Positions 25,036 to 35,364 are shown, counted from the first letter of the stretch. The stretch is DNA of 36,224 bases from Psychromonas ossibalaenae ATCC BAA-1528 (GCF_000381745.1 NZ_KB907019.1:1-36224); one strand, 5' to 3'. Made by a program: numbers and translations. The notes: generated by a model from the sequence alone, not told the origin.

Positions 25036-26100
25036 ATGACTGAATTAAAAAATGATCGTTATATTCGCGCGTTATTAAAGCAGCCGGTAGATAAAACACC
25101 GGTATGGATGATGCGTCAAGCCGGGCGTTACCTGCCTGAATATAAAGCAACCCGTGCTCAAGCCGGTGACTTTATGTCGTTATGCCGTAATGCTGAGCTT
25201 GCCTGTGAGGTAACACTACAGCCGTTGCGTCGATTTGATTTAGATGCCGCCATTTTATTCTCTGATATTTTAACAATTCCTGATGCAATGGGGCTGGGAC
25301 TTTATTTTGAAGAAGGCGAAGGCCCTAAATTTGAGCGTCCTATTGCCTGCAGAAAAGATGTTGATAACCTGATCATGCCGGATCCTGAAGGTGAGCTGCA
25401 GTATGTTATGAATGCTGTACGTACTATTCGTCGTGAGCTAAAAGGTCAAGTACCTTTGATTGGTTTCTCCGGCAGTCCGTGGACCTTAGCAACTTATATG
25501 GTTGAAGGCGGCAGTTCAAAAGCATTTACCAAGATTAAAAAAATGGCTTTTGCAGATCCGCAGATTCTTCATGCACTGCTGGATAAACTTGCAGACTCGG
25601 TCATTGCTTATTTAAATGCGCAGATTGCAGCCGGAGCACAGTCTGTGATGGTTTTTGATACATGGGGAGGTGTTTTATCTCCGCGTGACTACAAAGACTT
25701 CTCTCTGCAGTACATGGCAAAAATTGTTGACGGCCTGCAGCGGACTTATGAGGGTAAAAAAGTACCGGTAACTCTGTTTACTAAAAATGGCGGGCAGTGG
25801 CTGGAGTCTATTGCAGATACCGGTTGTGATGCTATTGGCCTTGACTGGACGATAGATATGGCGGATGCTAAAGCACGTGTTGGTAACCGCGTTGCACTGC
25901 AGGGTAATATGGACCCTTCTATGCTGTATGCATCACCTGAGCGGATCCGAGAAGAAGTGGCGTCTATTCTGCAGGGATTCGGCAAAGGAAACGGGCATGT
26001 TTTCAATTTAGGTCATGGTATTCATCTTGATGTGCCGCCTGAAAATGCCAAAGTATTTATTGATGCCGTTCATGAACTAAGCACCCCATACCATATCTAA
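25036..26100 (+). CDS. hemE: Uroporphyrinogen decarboxylase HemE
   Basis: HemE decarboxylates uroporphyrinogen III to coproporphyrinogen III in haem synthesis. The 354-residue protein equals the E. coli length. It has [12 protein letters not shown] with substrate-binding R27 and R31, the catalytic D77 in [28 protein letters not shown] with its tyrosine, FDTWGG and the C-terminal FNLGHGI histidine. It lies 116 bp after nudC and is followed by a terminator. Confidence 0.97.
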   Translation: MTELKNDRYIRALLKQPVDKTPVWMMRQAGRYLPEYKATRAQAGDFMSLCRNAELACEVTLQPLRRFDLDAAILFSDILTIPDAMGLGLYFEEGEGPKFERPIACRKDVDNLIMPDPEGELQYVMNAVRTIRRELKGQVPLIGFSGSPWTLATYMVEGGSSKAFTKIKKMAFADPQILHALLDKLADSVIAYLNAQIAAGAQSVMVFDTWGGVLSPRDYKDFSLQYMAKIVDGLQRTYEGKKVPVTLFTKNGGQWLESIADTGCDAIGLDWTIDMADAKARVGNRVALQGNMDPSMLYASPERIREEVASILQGFGKGNGHVFNLGHGIHLDVPPENAKVFIDAVHELSTPYHI

Positions 26101-26118
26101 TCTGAGCCTTTCTTTAAT

Positions 26119-26144
26119 AAAAACCATGTTCAGCATGGTTTTTT
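26119..26144 (+). terminator. hemE terminator
   Basis: AAAAACCATG (26119-26128) pairs perfectly with CATGGTTTTT (26134-26143) around a 5-base loop, then another T. It is 18 bp beyond the hemE stop. Confidence 0.88.
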
Positions 26145-26242
26145 ATTGCCTGTGAACTTAATGTCAATGTTTTGTCTGCCTTTTGTTGTTTTTTAATGTA
26201 AACTAGTTACAACTCTTATTTAATAAATAGTTCGGGGGGCTT

Positions 26243-28522
26243 ATGTCAAAAAACCATGCTGCAGCAATCCTCATGCGTTACTTTTTAATACTTATTTCCT
26301 GTTATTTCTTTTATACCAATTTATCTCCATCGTTATTAAATCGTGAACTTAGTAATGAAGAAATTTATCAGATAGAGATGATTTTCTTATTCCTGTTCAG
26401 CACACTGTTCTGGGGATATCAGATTTTTACCCTGCAGCTTAAAAGAAAAAAGAGTGAAGCGTTTGAACAGCATGAAATGAAGATTGCTGAAGCGCTTATT
26501 CAAGATTCTAGTAATGTGTTATTTCATTTGAACGCCGCCGGCAACATCACTTTCATTTCAGCAGTTAGTGAATCGATTTTGGGTTATAACGAAACTGAAC
26601 TGTTATCACGTCCATTTTCTTCGTTATTTTATGATGCTGGCGATTTTAATGCTATTCGTGAGCAAAGCGGGTTTACTGATTTAAAATCTTATTCTCAACA
26701 AAGCAGACTTATCTGTAAAAATGCTACGATTATCTGGGCAGAGATCCGCTGCGTTGTTAATGAAAATTCAGCAGGACTTGAGCTGCAGGGCTGTATCCGG
26801 GATATCAGCAGACAGAAGGAAGTACTTGATCTTCTGCATGCTAAAGAGGCCACGTTAAGGTCGATTATCGAGCATATCCCCTACCTTGTGTTTGTTAAAA
26901 ACAGCGATGATGAAATTGTCATCGCAAATAAATTATTATGTGATTTTCTGGGACTGAGTAGTGAAGAGCTGCTTGGAAAGAGTGCTAAGAATGTATTTTC
27001 GGATACTTTATTTCCCCCTTTTCGACAGAACCCTTTTATTGAAAAAGGGGATAAAAAATCTATTTATACACAAGAAATCACTGACCAATACGGTGATCTG
27101 CATGAATTTGAGTTTTCCCAGATTAAGATTTCACAGGGCATTAGTGACAGCTCTGTCGTTATTATTGGTAAAGCACTGGGCAGATCTGAAAAACGTGTAA
27201 AAACTATCGAACATTTTCTACAGTATGATCCCTTAACCGGACTTTTAAACCGCAATGTATTTATTAACCGTCTAGAAAAGTATTTAGATAACCTTAAAAA
27301 GCAGCACAGCGCTGCAGTTTGTGTTGTGGATTTATACGATTTTAAACGTATCAATAATACCCTTGGACATGAAATTGGAGATCTGGCTTTAAAATATACA
27401 GCTCAGAAAATAGGCTTGATCGGCGAACAGCTGTCGATGCTCTGCCGCTATAATGGTGATGAATTTGCTTTTGTTTTACAGGGAGTAAATTCGGAAGAAG
27501 CCCTTAATAAAATTATTAACCGCCTGCATACTTTTTTTGAGTTTCCTGTCAGGTTACAAGATGTTGAGCTTAAACTTGCTGTAAATGTCGGTATTGTGCT
27601 TACTCCTAATGATGGTTTGAGCACTGAAGTTTTATTAAAAAAACTGGATATTGCGCTGCATGCCGCAAAATCATCATCATCGAAACAAACACAGATCTAT
27701 GCCGGTGAACTTGAAAAATCACTACAGGCTAATATGCAGATCGAAAAATATTTAACTAAAGCATTATCAAATTCTGAATTAAGCATTGTATATCAGCCGT
27801 TTGTAAGTGGGAAAGGCGGACGCTTGATTGGAGCTGAAGTATTAATACGCTGGTATAACGATCATTTGGGGCAGGTTAATCCGGATCAGTTTATTCCGGT
27901 TGCAGAAAGAAGCGGTGAAATAATCCCTATCGGCAGCTGGGTGATAGAACAGGCATGTCTGCGCCTGAAAACCTGGCAGGCAAAATTTGGTGATGATTTT
28001 TATCTTGCTGTTAATGTTTCACCAAGACAGTTCTTATATGGAGACTTAGTGAATGTCATTGATAAAGCGCTGGCGGAAGCCGGGGTCAGGCCTTCATCTC
28101 TAGAGGTTGAGATAACCGAAGGTTTATTACTTTCTAATCAGGAATCGGTGTTAAAAACGATGCACCAGCTGGCAGAACGTGGTGTGCGTTTATCCTTAGA
28201 TGATTTCGGTACGGGTTATTCATCGTTAAATTATCTGAAAAATTTCCCCTTTGACTGTTTGAAAATTGACCGGGCATTTATCGCTGATATTAACAAAGAG
28301 CCGCAGGGAGAAGCGCTGGTAACTGCAATTACCAATATGGCGCATGCATTAAAGCTCACTGTTGTGGCTGAAGGCGTTGAACATAAAGAGCAGTTAGCCC
28401 GCTTGTGTTTTTTAGAGGTTGATATCATACAAGGCTATTATTATTCAAAACCCCTGCCCGGCAGCGAATTTGAGCGCTGGTTCAAACACTGCCATAGTAC
28501 AGCTTTGAATAACCTGGTGTGA
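26243..28522 (+). CDS. Membrane PAS-PAS-GGDEF-EAL cyclic-di-GMP protein
   Basis: The 759-residue protein has two membrane segments (about 9-30 and 44-63), two PAS-type sensor domains (about 80-195 and 200-315), a GGDEF domain (about 320-485) and an EAL domain (about 500-745). The diguanylate cyclase motif reads N404-GDEF, with the first glycine replaced, so synthesis is doubtful and the domain may be regulatory. The EAL domain keeps every residue I would require for phosphodiesterase activity: E532-x-L-x-R536, N591, E623, D653-D654 with an intact DFGTGYSS loop, K674, E710 and Q730. It probably lowers cyclic-di-GMP in response to a signal sensed by the PAS domains. GGGGGG precedes the ATG. Confidence 0.93.
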   Translation: MSKNHAAAILMRYFLILISCYFFYTNLSPSLLNRELSNEEIYQIEMIFLFLFSTLFWGYQIFTLQLKRKKSEAFEQHEMKIAEALIQDSSNVLFHLNAAGNITFISAVSESILGYNETELLSRPFSSLFYDAGDFNAIREQSGFTDLKSYSQQSRLICKNATIIWAEIRCVVNENSAGLELQGCIRDISRQKEVLDLLHAKEATLRSIIEHIPYLVFVKNSDDEIVIANKLLCDFLGLSSEELLGKSAKNVFSDTLFPPFRQNPFIEKGDKKSIYTQEITDQYGDLHEFEFSQIKISQGISDSSVVIIGKALGRSEKRVKTIEHFLQYDPLTGLLNRNVFINRLEKYLDNLKKQHSAAVCVVDLYDFKRINNTLGHEIGDLALKYTAQKIGLIGEQLSMLCRYNGDEFAFVLQGVNSEEALNKIINRLHTFFEFPVRLQDVELKLAVNVGIVLTPNDGLSTEVLLKKLDIALHAAKSSSSKQTQIYAGELEKSLQANMQIEKYLTKALSNSELSIVYQPFVSGKGGRLIGAEVLIRWYNDHLGQVNPDQFIPVAERSGEIIPIGSWVIEQACLRLKTWQAKFGDDFYLAVNVSPRQFLYGDLVNVIDKALAEAGVRPSSLEVEITEGLLLSNQESVLKTMHQLAERGVRLSLDDFGTGYSSLNYLKNFPFDCLKIDRAFIADINKEPQGEALVTAITNMAHALKLTVVAEGVEHKEQLARLCFLEVDIIQGYYYSKPLPGSEFERWFKHCHSTALNNLV

Positions 28523-28680
28523 TGCTTTTTATTCGCTCTTTCCTGCAGATAAACGGCTGCCCGGGTCTGCCAGAGGTTGGACGATGAATCATAGTTAATC
28601 TTTATAAATTCAATAAAACAGCTCAAATTCACGGCATTTTCGGGTAGAATACCCGTCCGAGTTCAAAGAAATTGTTTTTT

Positions 28681-28782
28681 ATGAGTGAAAAAAACCAATT
28701 TTGGTTTTTGCTTATTGATTCATTAACCGAGGAATGTGGAAGAAAATGGAAAATAGCCGACCGATTAAACGAGCACTATTAA
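28681..28782 (+). other. 33-codon ORF overlapping the purH start
   Basis: An ATG at 28681 opens a frame of 33 codons ([20 protein letters not shown]...NEHY) ending 37 bases inside purH in another frame. The terminator-like hairpin at 28690-28709 lies within its codons 4-10. The ribosome site is weak (AAAGAAA). It could be a leader peptide that couples translation to purH, or chance. Confidence 0.25.
28690..28709 (+). promoter_or_regulatory. Terminator-like hairpin in the purH leader
   Basis: AAAAACCA (28690-28697) pairs with TGGTTTTT (28702-28709) around a 4-base loop, 37 bp before the purH start. A second perfect hairpin, CGGGTA-GAA-TACCCG, lies upstream at 28641-28655. No PurR-type ACGCAAACGTTTGCGT box was seen, so leader-based control is an alternative worth considering. 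Confidence 0.45.
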
Positions 28783-30338
28783 GTGTTTCTGATAAAACAG
28801 GTATTGTGGAATTTGCCAGAGAGCTGACTGAGAAAGGGGTACAGATCCTTTCTACCGGTGGAACATGTAAGTTGCTTGCTGATAACGGCATTAAAGTAAC
28901 AGAAGTGTCTGATTACACCGGTTTTCCTGAAATGATGGATGGACGTGTTAAAACTTTACACCCTAAAATTCACGGTGGTATTCTTGCGCGTCGCGGTATA
29001 GATGAAGCTGTTATGTCTGATAACGGCATTGAAGCTATCGACATGGTAGTGGTTAATCTTTATCCGTTTGCCGCAACAGTCGCTCGCCCGGATTGTTCTT
29101 TAGAAGATGCAATTGAAAATATTGATATCGGCGGCCCGACTATGGTGCGTGCTGCTGCTAAAAATCATAAAGATGTTGCCATTGTTGTTAATTCAAGTGA
29201 CTACTCACGCATTCTCGGTGAAATGAAAAAAAATGACGGAAGCCTGGTTTACAAAACACGTTTTGACCTGGCCATTGCCGCTTATGAACACACTGCTCAG
29301 TACGACGGTATGATTGCTAATTACTTCGGTACTATGGTACCAAGTTACGGTGAAAACACAGAAGGTGATGCTGAGTCTAAATTCCCGCGTACATTTAATA
29401 TGCAGTTCGAGAAAAAGCAGGATATGCGCTACGGTGAAAACTCACACCAGGCGGCCGCTTTTTATGTTGAAGGTGATGTACAGGAAGCATCGGTTGCAAC
29501 AGCCGTACAGCTTCAGGGCAAGGCGCTTTCTTATAATAATATTGCTGATACCGATGCTGCACTTGAGTGTGTTAAAGAATTTGCTGAGCCGGCCTGTGTT
29601 ATCGTTAAACATGCAAATCCATGCGGCGTGGCATTAGGCGGTAATATTCTTGAAGCCTATGAAGGCGCTTATAAAACTGATCCGACATCGGCATTCGGCG
29701 GTATTATTGCTTTCAACCGTGAGCTTGATGCTGATACAGCTGAAGCGATTGTTTCCCGCCAGTTTGTGGAAGTGATTATTGCACCTAAAGTCAGTTCTGA
29801 AGCCGCGCAGATTGTTGCCGCTAAGAAAAACTTACGTTTATTAGAGTGCGGCGAGTGGGCTGCGAAAACGACACAGTTTGATATTAAGCGTGTGAACGGC
29901 GGTTTATTAGTACAGGATCGCGACCAGGGCATGGTGGGTTTGGAAGATCTTAAGGTTGTTTCTAAACGCCAGCCGACAGAAGAAGAGCTGAAAGATCTGC
30001 TGTTCAGCTGGAAAGTTGCTAAATTTGTGAAATCAAATGCCATTGTGTACGTTAAAAACTGTACAACAGTGGGGGTTGGTGCAGGCCAGATGAGCCGGGT
30101 TTACAGTGCTAAGGTAGCGGGTATTAAAGCTGCTGATGAGAATCTGGTGGTTGAAGGCTCGGTGATGTCTTCTGATGCATTCTTCCCGTTCCGTGACGGC
30201 ATTGATGCCGCCGCTGAAGCAGGTATCAGCTGTGTTATCCAGCCGGGGGGCTCAATGCGCGACGACGAAGTTATCGCCGCCGCCGATGAACACGGCATGG
30301 CGATGGTCTTTACCGGCATGCGCCATTTCCGCCACTAA
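28746..30338 (+). CDS. purH: Bifunctional AICAR transformylase / IMP cyclohydrolase PurH
   Basis: PurH carries out the last two steps of IMP synthesis. The N-terminal cyclohydrolase domain is marked by [17 protein letters not shown] and [20 protein letters not shown]; the C-terminal transformylase domain by MRYGENSHQ, the catalytic [17 protein letters not shown] and [10 protein letters not shown]. The start was set to the ATG at 28746 (530 residues, E. coli 529), because the family begins at [10 protein letters not shown]; an ATG at 28734 would add four residues but is only one base from its GAGG. purD follows after 76 bp. Confidence 0.96.
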   Translation: MENSRPIKRALLSVSDKTGIVEFARELTEKGVQILSTGGTCKLLADNGIKVTEVSDYTGFPEMMDGRVKTLHPKIHGGILARRGIDEAVMSDNGIEAIDMVVVNLYPFAATVARPDCSLEDAIENIDIGGPTMVRAAAKNHKDVAIVVNSSDYSRILGEMKKNDGSLVYKTRFDLAIAAYEHTAQYDGMIANYFGTMVPSYGENTEGDAESKFPRTFNMQFEKKQDMRYGENSHQAAAFYVEGDVQEASVATAVQLQGKALSYNNIADTDAALECVKEFAEPACVIVKHANPCGVALGGNILEAYEGAYKTDPTSAFGGIIAFNRELDADTAEAIVSRQFVEVIIAPKVSSEAAQIVAAKKNLRLLECGEWAAKTTQFDIKRVNGGLLVQDRDQGMVGLEDLKVVSKRQPTEEELKDLLFSWKVAKFVKSNAIVYVKNCTTVGVGAGQMSRVYSAKVAGIKAADENLVVEGSVMSSDAFFPFRDGIDAAAEAGISCVIQPGGSMRDDEVIAAADEHGMAMVFTGMRHFRH

Positions 30339-30354
30339 TTACTAGTGAATAAAT

Positions 30355-30378
30355 AAAAGGAGCCGAGGCTCCTTTTTT
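30355..30378 (+). terminator. Terminator between purH and purD
   Basis: AAAAGGAGCC (30355-30364) pairs perfectly with GGCTCCTTTT (30367-30376), followed by TT. It lies inside what is normally a purHD operon, so it may lower purD expression or act as an attenuator. Confidence 0.8.
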
Positions 30379-30414
30379 GTTAATTAAAATATAAATTAAG
30401 CCTTAAGGAATTTT

Positions 30415-31704
30415 ATGAACGTTTTAATCATTGGTAACGGCGGTCGTGAACATGCTCTTGCGTGGAAAGCCGCTCAGAATGCACAGGTAAAAAATATTTT
30501 TGTAGCACCGGGTAATGCCGGCAGTGCACTTGAAGCTAAGGTGACCAATGTAAATATCGGTGTTGAAGATATCGATGCGTTAGTGGCATTTGCTAAACAA
30601 AACAATGTTGAATTAACCATTGTCGGCCCTGAAGCACCATTGGTTATCGGTGTGGTTGATGCATTTCAAGAAGCTGGACTTGCCTGCTTCGGACCAACTA
30701 AAGGTGCCGCGCAGTTAGAAGGATCTAAAGCCTTCACTAAAGACTTTTTAGCGCGTCATGATATCCCTACGGCCTGGTACCAGAACTTTACTGAAATCGA
30801 GCCTGCTCTTGCTTACGTGCGTGAAAAAGGTGCGCCGATTGTTATTAAAGCGGATGGTCTGGCTGCCGGTAAAGGGGTGATTGTCGCGATGACTCTGCAG
30901 GAAGCGGAAGATGCGATACAGGATATGCTTGCGGGTAATGCATTTGGTGAAGCAGGGCACCGTGTTGTTGTTGAAGAGTTCTTAGACGGTGAAGAAGCGT
31001 CGTTTATTGTTATGGTAGACGGTGAGAACGTTGTGCCGATGGCAACCAGCCAGGATCATAAACGTGTAGGTGACGGTGATACCGGGCCTAATACCGGCGG
31101 TATGGGCGCTTATTCTCCAGCACCTGTGGTAACTGCGGAAATGCACCAGCGTGTAATGGATTTAGTCATCAACCCGACTGTTAAAGGCATGGCTGCTGAA
31201 GGTAATACCTACACTGGCTTTCTATATGCCGGTCTGATGATTATGGCTGACGGCACGCCTAAAGTAATTGAATATAACTGTCGTTTTGGTGATCCTGAAA
31301 CTCAGCCGATTATGCTGCGTATGAAGTCTGATATTGTGACTTTGTGTTTAGCGGGTGTGAACGGTGAACTTGCGGATATGAAAGCGGAATTTGATGAGCG
31401 TGCAGCAATTGGTGTTGTATTAGCCGCCGGCGGCTATCCTGCTGATTACCAGAAAGGTTTGGTTATTTCCGGTCTGCCGACTGAAGAAGTGCAAGGCCTT
31501 AAAGTATTCCATGCCGGTACTGCGGAAGCAGATGGTAAGGTTGTTACTAACGGCGGTCGAGTACTTTGTGCAACGGCACTGGGTAATACGGTTACAGAAG
31601 CGCAGCAGAAAGCTTATCAGTTAGCCAAGCAGATCAGCTGGGACGGTATGTTCCATCGTAATGATATTGCCTACCGCGCTATTGCACGTGAGCAGAACAA
31701 ATAA
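30415..31704 (+). CDS. purD: Phosphoribosylamine-glycine ligase PurD
   Basis: PurD joins glycine to phosphoribosylamine in the second step of purine synthesis. The 429-residue ATP-grasp protein equals the E. coli length. It has GGREHALAW near the N-terminus, VIKADGLAAGKGV (ATP-binding), SQDHKRVGDGDTGPNTGGMG and the metal-binding EYNCRFGDPETQ. AAGGAA lies before the ATG. Confidence 0.97.
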   Translation: MNVLIIGNGGREHALAWKAAQNAQVKNIFVAPGNAGSALEAKVTNVNIGVEDIDALVAFAKQNNVELTIVGPEAPLVIGVVDAFQEAGLACFGPTKGAAQLEGSKAFTKDFLARHDIPTAWYQNFTEIEPALAYVREKGAPIVIKADGLAAGKGVIVAMTLQEAEDAIQDMLAGNAFGEAGHRVVVEEFLDGEEASFIVMVDGENVVPMATSQDHKRVGDGDTGPNTGGMGAYSPAPVVTAEMHQRVMDLVINPTVKGMAAEGNTYTGFLYAGLMIMADGTPKVIEYNCRFGDPETQPIMLRMKSDIVTLCLAGVNGELADMKAEFDERAAIGVVLAAGGYPADYQKGLVISGLPTEEVQGLKVFHAGTAEADGKVVTNGGRVLCATALGNTVTEAQQKAYQLAKQISWDGMFHRNDIAYRAIAREQNK

Positions 31705-31725
31705 ACTGGAAGTTTGATTTGTTAT

Positions 31726-31759
31726 AAAAAAGCCGATGGTTAATATCATCGGCTTTTTT
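31726..31759. terminator. Bidirectional terminator between purD and hcr
   Basis: AAAAAAGCCGATG (31726-31738) pairs with CATCGGCTTTTTT (31747-31759) around an 8-base loop. A/T runs flank both sides, and it separates converging genes. Confidence 0.9.
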
Positions 31760-31786
31760 GTTTTCATCGTGATTTGGTGGGCACTG

Positions 31787-32806
31787 TTAAATTTCAACTA
31801 CCAAATCAGAACTAGCTTTTGCGCTGCAGCTTAACACATAGCCTTGTTCTATCTGCTCTGCAGTTAAAGTCTCCTGACTGCTGCTTTGTACTTCACCTGT
31901 TACCTTACATTTGCAGGCACCACAAAAACCGGTGCGGCAGGCACTGATAATAGGCACGCCGGCAGCTTCCAATGCATCAAGCAGGCTTTGATTTTCATCA
32001 ACCACAAAGTTTTTACCGTACTGCGGTGCGGCAACCTGATAGTTAACCCCTGATTCTGATGTTTCGTTATCAGCAGCTTCAGGCACAAAGCTCTCTTTGT
32101 GGAACAGAGCCATATCAAACCCCATGGATTCTGCTAGATGTTCAACAGCCTGCATATAAGGCGCCGGGCCGCAGGTGAAGATGGTACGGCCGCGGTTATC
32201 GGGTATTAACTTTTCAAAAAGAGGCGCATCTAACATACCTTGAATATCATTCGGGTTGTCTGTCTGCTCTAAAATACGAGTTAAAGAGAAGTTATCATAC
32301 TGCTCATTCAGAGCATCTAATGTATCAGCCATAATCACGTCAGCTTCACTGCGTGCACTGTAGATAAAGTGAATATTAACCTGCTGCTGTGTGTCTAATA
32401 ACCAGCGCGCCATGGACATACAAGGCGTGATTCCGCTTCCTGCGCTCATTAATAACAGCTCAGTGGTGCTCTGGTTATCCTCCAGAGTAAACTCTCCTGC
32501 AGGCGCCATTGCCGGCAGTGCAAACCCGGCTTGTAAATTATCTAACAGATAATTGGAAACTTTACCGCCGGCAACACGTTTAATAGTTACCGCCGCTGTC
32601 TGTGGTTTGGACGGTGTTGAAGATAAAGAATAAGCGCGGTATTCCAGCTCACCTGCCACATCAACTTCAAAGGTTAAAAACTGGCCGGCTTTGTATTCGA
32701 ATAAACTGTCATCTATTTTCTTAAATTCAAAAGTAGCTGCGTCCGCTGTTTCATCAATTCGATTGATACAGATTAGCGGTTCAAACGGGCTTGATTCTGT
32801 CTGCAT
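31787..32806 (-). CDS. hcr: NADH oxidoreductase Hcr
   Basis: Hcr passes electrons from NADH to the hybrid cluster protein. The 339-residue protein has a flavin domain (RAYSLSSTP), an NAD domain (GSGITPCMSM, TCGPAPYMQ) and a C-terminal plant-type [2Fe-2S] ferredoxin with C290, C295, C298 and C327. Length is near that of E. coli Hcr (322). It lies 62 bp after hcp on the same strand; together they form the hcp-hcr operon for nitric oxide and nitrosative-stress defence. Confidence 0.93.
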   Translation of the reverse strand: MQTESSPFEPLICINRIDETADAATFEFKKIDDSLFEYKAGQFLTFEVDVAGELEYRAYSLSSTPSKPQTAAVTIKRVAGGKVSNYLLDNLQAGFALPAMAPAGEFTLEDNQSTTELLLMSAGSGITPCMSMARWLLDTQQQVNIHFIYSARSEADVIMADTLDALNEQYDNFSLTRILEQTDNPNDIQGMLDAPLFEKLIPDNRGRTIFTCGPAPYMQAVEHLAESMGFDMALFHKESFVPEAADNETSESGVNYQVAAPQYGKNFVVDENQSLLDALEAAGVPIISACRTGFCGACKCKVTGEVQSSSQETLTAEQIEQGYVLSCSAKASSDLVVEI

Positions 32807-32868
32807 AAAAATTTACTTCCTTACTGGGAAGCCGTTTGAGCTGGTGTGCTTAAACGGCTGTATAAAAA

Positions 32869-34530
32869 CTACTTCGCTAACATGGTTTGTAAATCAGACT
32901 CAACATCAGTAATTAAGGTCAGACCAAACTGCTCATGAAGTACATTTAACAAGTTATCGGTTAAAAAGGCAGGTTTGCTTGGGCCAACACGGATATTTTT
33001 AACACCAAGTGATAATAATGTTAATAATACCACAATCGCTTTCTGTTCAAACCAGCTTAAAACCAGACTTAAAGGAAGGTCGTTAACACCGCAGTCAAAC
33101 TCTTCTGCTAATGCCAGCGCCAGCTGAATAGCAGAGTAAGAGTCATTACACTGGCCGACATCTAATAAGCGCGGGATGCCGTTAATATCACCAAAGTTGA
33201 GTTTATTAAATTTAAATTTACCGCAGGCCAGGGTCAGGATCAGGCAGTCGTCTGGAATAGCTTTAGTAAGATCTGTGTAATAACTGCGCTCTTCTTTATC
33301 ACCGTCACAGCCGCCGACTAAAAAGAAGTGACGAATATTACCGGCTTTTACCTGCTCAATAACTGCTGGAGCAGCGTTCATTAATGCATTGCGTCCGAAT
33401 CCAACAGTGATCTCGTGCGGGATCTCTGTGTATTTAAAACCTTCCTGAGCCAGAGCACATTCAATAACTTCACTGAAATCATCACCTTCTATATGTGATA
33501 CACCCGGCCAGCCGACGATGCTGCGGGTGAATATGCGGTCTGAGTATTGCCCTACATTCGGATCAATCAGGCAGTTTGAAGTCATTACAATCGCGCCGGG
33601 GAAGCTGGCAAACTCCTTCTGCTGGTTTTGCCACGCGCTGCCGTAGTTGGCAACCAGGTGCGGGTATTTTTTCAGTTCAGGGTAACCGTGAGCGGGCAGC
33701 ATTTCACCATTAGTGTAAACATTAATGCCGGTACCTTCTGTCTGCTTAAGGATCATTTCCAGATCGCAGAGATCGTGACCTGACACTAAGATAGCTTTAC
33801 CGGCAACGGATTTGACATTAACCTGGTTAGGCTGCGGATGGCCGAACTTAGTGGTTTCACCTAAGTCCAATATTTCCATTACTTTATAGTTAAGGGTGCC
33901 GATTGCCATGCTGGTTTCAAGCAGTTTAGCCATATCGTTTGAGTCTGTTGCCAGCCATGCAAAGATCTGATGAAACTCAGCACAGATCAGCGGATCTGTT
34001 TGTCCTAAAATATAAGCATGCTCCATATAGGCTGCCGCCCCTTTCAGGCCGTACAAACATAATAGACGCAGACCCATGATATCTTCGCTTACCAGCTCCT
34101 TACCGCGGTTAACAGCAACGCCGGCTGCTTGAGATAGTAGTCCGGCACGGTTCTCTGATAATGTGAATGAAGCCGCTTCTGTAGGTTCAATTGGGTTCTG
34201 ACCGGCAGTTAAGCAGGCCACTTCATATTTTTCTTTTAGCAGATCCCGGTAACCTTGCGCCTGGTAGGCATAATCAGCAATACGATCTGCTTCAAAATTA
34301 ACGTTAGTGAGCGTAGCAAAAAATGCTTTCGGGATAAACGCATCAATTTCAGTATTGACAATATCGAACTCACGCGCTTTTTCTGCATAAAAAGAGGCAG
34401 CCTGCAGTGCATAAATCAGTACATCCTGAAGATCGGAAACTTCAGCTGTTTTGCCGCACATACCTTGAGAATAAGAGCAGCCGTCAGCAGCTGGAGTTCG
34501 AATAGTCTGTTCACATTGAATACAAAACAT
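32869..34530 (-). CDS. hcp: Hybrid cluster protein Hcp (class II)
   Basis: Hcp reduces nitric oxide (and hydroxylamine in vitro) under low oxygen. The 553-residue protein (E. coli 550) has the class II N-terminal cluster spacing C3-x2-C6-x11-C18-x6-C25 (CIQCEQT ... [10 protein letters not shown]). The hybrid-cluster segments [41 protein letters not shown] and [15 protein letters not shown] follow. The ATG at 34530 is preceded by AAGGTT. Inverted repeats upstream may bind a regulator, but no clear NsrR or FNR consensus was seen. Confidence 0.96.
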   Translation of the reverse strand: MFCIQCEQTIRTPAADGCSYSQGMCGKTAEVSDLQDVLIYALQAASFYAEKAREFDIVNTEIDAFIPKAFFATLTNVNFEADRIADYAYQAQGYRDLLKEKYEVACLTAGQNPIEPTEAASFTLSENRAGLLSQAAGVAVNRGKELVSEDIMGLRLLCLYGLKGAAAYMEHAYILGQTDPLICAEFHQIFAWLATDSNDMAKLLETSMAIGTLNYKVMEILDLGETTKFGHPQPNQVNVKSVAGKAILVSGHDLCDLEMILKQTEGTGINVYTNGEMLPAHGYPELKKYPHLVANYGSAWQNQQKEFASFPGAIVMTSNCLIDPNVGQYSDRIFTRSIVGWPGVSHIEGDDFSEVIECALAQEGFKYTEIPHEITVGFGRNALMNAAPAVIEQVKAGNIRHFFLVGGCDGDKEERSYYTDLTKAIPDDCLILTLACGKFKFNKLNFGDINGIPRLLDVGQCNDSYSAIQLALALAEEFDCGVNDLPLSLVLSWFEQKAIVVLLTLLSLGVKNIRVGPSKPAFLTDNLLNVLHEQFGLTLITDVESDLQTMLAK

Positions 34531-34532
34531 AA

Positions 34533-34592
34533 ATAACCTTATTAATTATAATGACTTAAGTGGCAATATAACCATATGTAACATAAGGTTAT
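34533..34592. promoter_or_regulatory. Perfect 10-bp inverted repeat upstream of hcp
   Basis: ATAACCTTAT (34533-34542) and ATAAGGTTAT (34583-34592) are exact complements separated by 40 bases. They start three bases before the hcp ATG, so the near arm overlaps its ribosome site. They might be paired operators or mRNA structure; the regulator is unknown. Confidence 0.4.
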
Positions 34593-34821
34593 CAGTATGT
34601 TAAATCGCCGAATTCAAAATGGAAAATACCATAGTACTTTACTCAACTATTGATCTGAGATAGGTTTTTAGAATATTTAAAAAAGCTGTTGAATATTAAT
34701 TGCTGTAGTGATAATCACTTACATTTACAGCGCTGATAATGACAGTTCGGGTAAAATAAGAAGACTGTTTTAACTATTGTTAAAAATATGCTGAAAAGAG
34801 GGGAAGGTAGAATATACAAAC
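34593..34821. other. Intergenic region upstream of hcp
   Basis: The region holds the hcp promoter side and no gene. A perfect 6-1-6 palindrome, AGTGATAATCACT, lies at 34707-34719, about 177 bp before the hcp start; it is a candidate operator of a Crp/Fnr-like or other dimeric regulator. The consensus does not clearly match FNR, NsrR or Fur. Confidence 0.4.
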
Positions 34822-34847
34822 AAAAAAACACCCGAAGGTGTTTTTTT
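34822..34847 (-). terminator. hupA terminator
   Basis: AAAAAAACACC (34822-34832) pairs with GGTGTTTTTTT (34837-34847) around CGAA. A second short hairpin, ACCTGA-ATAA-TCAGGT (34863-34878), lies between it and the hupA stop. Confidence 0.85.
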
Positions 34848-34883
34848 ATGCTGTTAAATTAGACCTGAATAATCAGGTTTTAA

Positions 34884-35159
34884 TTATTTATTAACAGATT
34901 CTTTAAGTGCTTTACCAGCTACAAAAGCAGGAACGTTAGCTGCTTGGATTTGAATATCTTCACCAGTTTGCGGATTACGGCCGGTACGTGCTGCACGATG
35001 ATTTACTTTAAAAGTACCAAAACCGATTAATTGTACTGGCTCACCGTCTTTAAGGCTGTCAGTAACGCTTGCAAGAATTTGTTCTAAAGCCGCTTTTGCC
35101 TGAACTTTTGTTAAGTCTGCTTTTTCAGCGATATCAGCAACAAGTTGAGTTTTGTTCAT
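34884..35159 (-). CDS. hupA: DNA-binding protein HU-alpha
   Basis: HU is an abundant nucleoid protein that bends and compacts DNA. The 91-residue protein starts [20 protein letters not shown] and carries the DNA-intercalating arm [20 protein letters not shown] with P63. Sequence details ([24 protein letters not shown]) fit HupA better than HupB. yjaG lies upstream on the same strand, as in E. coli and Vibrio. Confidence 0.96.
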   Translation of the reverse strand: MNKTQLVADIAEKADLTKVQAKAALEQILASVTDSLKDGEPVQLIGFGTFKVNHRAARTGRNPQTGEDIQIQAANVPAFVAGKALKESVNK

Positions 35160-35364
35160 CTTAGTATTTCCATTGTTATAGGTTATTAGAGTTGGCCTTT
35201 AATGACAGCAAACAATGTATTGCAAGTCACCAGGCTAAGTAAAGACTAACGCTTATAAAATTATGATTTATTGCTTTTAATTGTCCTTATTGTGTTAAAA
35301 ATCACAAAATAATGGACAGCTCGCCTGCATCACTGCTTTTTAGCGCTCTGATTATTAAGTTTAT

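Noticed and set aside
27425..27480. Fully active GGDEF domain
   Set aside because: The motif is NGDEF; without the first glycine, cyclase activity cannot be assumed.
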